From: Sisyra terminalis
Taxonomy: Eukaryota > Arthropoda > Insecta > Neuroptera > Sisyridae
Assembly: GCA_958496175.1 (NCBI GenBank)
Contig: OY292276.1
Span: 34,368,449-34,432,448, forward strand
Length of the DNA stretch: 64,000 nucleotides
Direction: 5' to 3'
A program made the position numbers and the translations under genes. Shown here one piece after another: positions 61,751 through 64,000 of the stretch. The number at the start of each line of letters is the position of its first letter. Positions within the stretch are counted from its first letter, which is position 1. The notes under the pieces were generated by a model, which was not told the DNA's origin, made no database searches, and saw only the letters and a program-made list of their open reading frames with translations.

Positions 61751-63060
61751 AATGTAAAACAAAAAAAATTATGACCTTCTATATTTTAATTATGACTAAA
61801 AAGCAATTTGAATTTGCACATTTGGACGTTGTACATACAAAATTGTGGAAATTGTGGAAGGTGAAAAGCATGGAATCGAATATTTTATTTATATTCAATA
61901 ACAATAATTGGTTTTAAAATTGTTCTAAAAACCGTAGAAAAGTTAGTATGGAAGATTTATTTATATTTATTGATGATAATGAAATATATGACAAAAAATT
62001 GCTCCCTTAATCCTTTTCAGCAGAATATATTTGCTCCAGGTCACAATCATTGGTTCAAAAAATTAGAATTTAAAAAGTTTGGTTATTGAAAAACAAACAA
62101 ATTAAAAACCGCCTCTTTGGTATTTGGTAAAAGTACCTACTACATAAAATTTCATACTAATTAAGTGAAATGACGTATTTATGGCGATTTAACTAAAGAA
62201 TAAAACAACCGAATTTAATGAAACTTTATATTAAGATACAACACAGTTATCCACACACGTTACGCTACTTATCATTCCATAAGAATAATAAGGTAATGAA
62301 ATTTTAATATTCGGTGTATTCCTTTTAAGAAGTAGGCATGTGATAAGATTTTTTTTTAAAACTTCCTACCCTAACAGAGTGAATGGGGGTGACTTAGTTT
62401 ATATGAGAAAATGTTAAGTTAATCAACAATCGAAATTTTGAATTTAATAAGTGTTATTAATATATAAATAATGAATTAATAATAAGTGACTGTTTTTGTT
62501 ATATCATTTTGATAACAGCATTTTAAATATATATATATATTTCTATGCTACATATACTAGCAAAGTTATAAATCTTTTTAATGTTCATGAATGATGTATT
62601 AGTTGGTATAGGTATGTTATACTTTATCTACTGGAATATAGATGTCTACACGTAATCGTAATTTTATTAATTTATAATTTTTAAAAATGAAAATGTTTCG
62701 TTATTGTAGCTAATATTAATTTGCCTTTTTGCTAAAATTATTATATTCAATTTTAAAGTAAATACCAGCAAAGCCATTATGTATAAAATCTAAAATTCTA
62801 TTTAAATGTAAAATGAACAGTTTTATAAAGATATTGAAATTATAAATTTAACTCTTCTTTTTTTTTAATTCACAATTTTATAAAGCAAAATAAAATTATT
62901 ATAACTTCAGATATAAAAGCAAGAAATGTTATAGAAATTTAATTTTTCTTCTTTGTGAATTTTACTAGCCAAATTATATTTGTGATTATATCATATATGT
63001 AGAGGTACCTACATTGTATGCTAAACATTTTTCTTTTGAAATGAAAATGTAAAGAAAATA
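61751..63060. other. Intergenic stretch
   Basis: AT-rich, nothing recognised. Confidence 0.45.
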
Positions 63061-63424
63061 CGTTCGTTTTTATATTTTCGTTATTTTAAACTAATTTTCT
63101 ATTGATTTTTACGTGGGAATATCTACCTGAGACACTACGTGCCTTTTTTAACGTACACAATGGATGAAATAATTTCAAAATCTTATACAACAATATTATT
63201 CTTATACAAACATCGTTTATTTGTTTGAATCCTGAGGCTACATTTTAAAAACAATATTTCACAAACCTTATACAAAGAAAATAAATACAAATATTTCCCA
63301 CATAATAATTCTCATCGCTATTATCCCATTGAGCTTTAACAGGGGAAAAAATTAAATACTCCTTTGATATATTTAATACGTATATAAGTTCCAAAGCCAG
63401 AGTAAATAAATATCTTGTTTTCTA

Positions 63425-63430
63425 TTTATT
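63425..63430 (-). terminator. Candidate polyadenylation signal of the MFS transporter gene
   Basis: AATAAA on the minus strand, 46 bases after the stop codon. Another lies near 63213. Confidence 0.4.
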
Positions 63431-63475
63431 TGATATTGGTGAGTACATATTTTGCAAAAAATTATGCAATTTGTT

Positions 63476-64000
63476 TTAACGAATACTTGTAGGTTCCATT
63501 TTTATATTTTCTATATGTAAATCAGTCCTAGTTTTGTTTGAGGTATCGCTATTTCCTTTTAACATTTCTTGAATTTCAATTAAAGATTTATTTTTTGTCT
63601 CAGGTACGTAATAATAAAGAACAACTGCTCCGATAAAAGTACATCCTGCAAATAACAAAAAAATACCATACATTCCAACTTTTTCTGTAATTATTTCGAA
63701 TGCTATATTTGTAATTAAACCAAAAATGCCATACGCTGCACATGCGACAGCACCACCATAACTTTGCATATTATATGCGAACACCTCTGATGTATAAACC
63801 GTAAATATTGTACCTAAACCAATGTTATTAAAAAATACGTATAGTGATAAACCTAAAATAGGTATCCACGTTTCTTTTTCCATAGAAAATCCTTCATTTT
63901 TAAAATAAAAATATCCAGCCATTATTAACAGAGTTAAAATTGATCCAACGCAAGACGACAGCAATAATCTCTTACGGCCTATCCAATCAATTAAAACAGT
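63476..64000 (-). CDS. Sugar/trehalose-type MFS transporter, C-terminal part
   Basis: The open frame runs from the window edge (64000) to TAA at 63476-63478, 174 codons without an intron. The rest of the gene lies outside. The first residues read VLIDWIGRKRLLL, matching the D.xGR(R/K)..LL signature of the loop between TM8 and TM9 in the sugar-porter family. Four hydrophobic segments follow (TM9-12). Then YVPETKNKSLIEIQEML matches the PETKGKSLEEI motif after TM12. The tail is short and hydrophilic. Insect proteins of this type are mostly Tret1-like facilitated trehalose/hexose transporters at the plasma membrane. In TM10 the usual GP(I/V)PW is replaced by GTIFT, so the sugar-pocket proline and tryptophan are missing; the substrate may differ. 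Family assignment is firm, substrate is not. Confidence 0.9.
   Translation of the reverse strand, partial: TVLIDWIGRKRLLLSSCVGSILTLLIMAGYFYFKNEGFSMEKETWIPILGLSLYVFFNNIGLGTIFTVYTSEVFAYNMQSYGGAVACAAYGIFGLITNIAFEIITEKVGMYGIFLLFAGCTFIGAVVLYYYVPETKNKSLIEIQEMLKGNSDTSNKTRTDLHIENIKMEPTSIR

Noticed and set aside
1..64000. CRISPR arrays, bacterial operons, rRNA genes
   Set aside because: No regularly spaced repeats, no ribosomal RNA signatures, and the gene structure is eukaryotic.

Overview
The window is AT-rich nuclear DNA from an insect-like arthropod. It has long transposon-filled stretches, very short spliced introns of 57-66 bases beside introns of several kb, GT-AG junctions, AATAAA signals, and protein families and mobile elements typical of insects. 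The sequence does not settle the order; Diptera or Coleoptera would fit.

Four genes are supported. (1) A two-exon gene at 9613-9873 encodes a 64-residue secreted peptide with the cysteine-stabilised alpha-beta (defensin-like) pattern. (2) A six-exon gene at 25557-41899 encodes a 362-residue secreted protein with a signal peptide, a low-complexity linker, an HYR-like domain and two sushi (CCP) domains; two of its introns exceed 6 kb. (3) A four-exon gene at 58687-59833 encodes a 319-residue membrane protein with a basic Ser/Arg-rich N-terminus and two transmembrane helices; I do not recognise the family. (4) The C-terminal part of a sugar/trehalose-type MFS transporter lies on the minus strand at the right edge. 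The reading frames of genes 1-3 close exactly across every splice junction. The genes appear unrelated to each other in function.

Most of the rest is a graveyard of mobile elements. From left to right these are: a Jockey/R1-type LINE piece beside a 1.35-kb foldback element with ~300-bp inverted arms (238-1590); LINE RNase H, endonuclease and reverse-transcriptase remnants (2701-3080, 6641-7770, 21640-22250, 22735-23165); two palindromic MITEs (10609-10829, 11325-11549); a 2-kb hAT element with 14-bp terminal inverted repeats and a near-perfect 8-bp target duplication (15717-17726) that carries a nested SINE and a second hAT-like repeat; at least five copies of a tRNA-derived SINE, all on the minus strand; mariner relics at 34378-34900 and 39707-40605; a hAT MITE at 40651-41306; and Penelope-like remnants at 44250-44440 and 48763-48960.

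The most unusual pattern is a CTGANGA...GAAA motif. It occurs in the arms of three palindromic repeats (5157-5644, 23829-24069, 44510-44886) and again just downstream of a GIY-YIG Penelope-like remnant (49068-49102). It resembles the hammerhead-ribozyme cores known from Penelope-like elements, but no copy shows a complete, clean hammerhead fold by eye. About 16 kb (42-58 kb) between the sushi gene and the two-TM gene holds no recognisable coding exon. A 5' non-coding exon and promoter for the two-TM gene may lie there.
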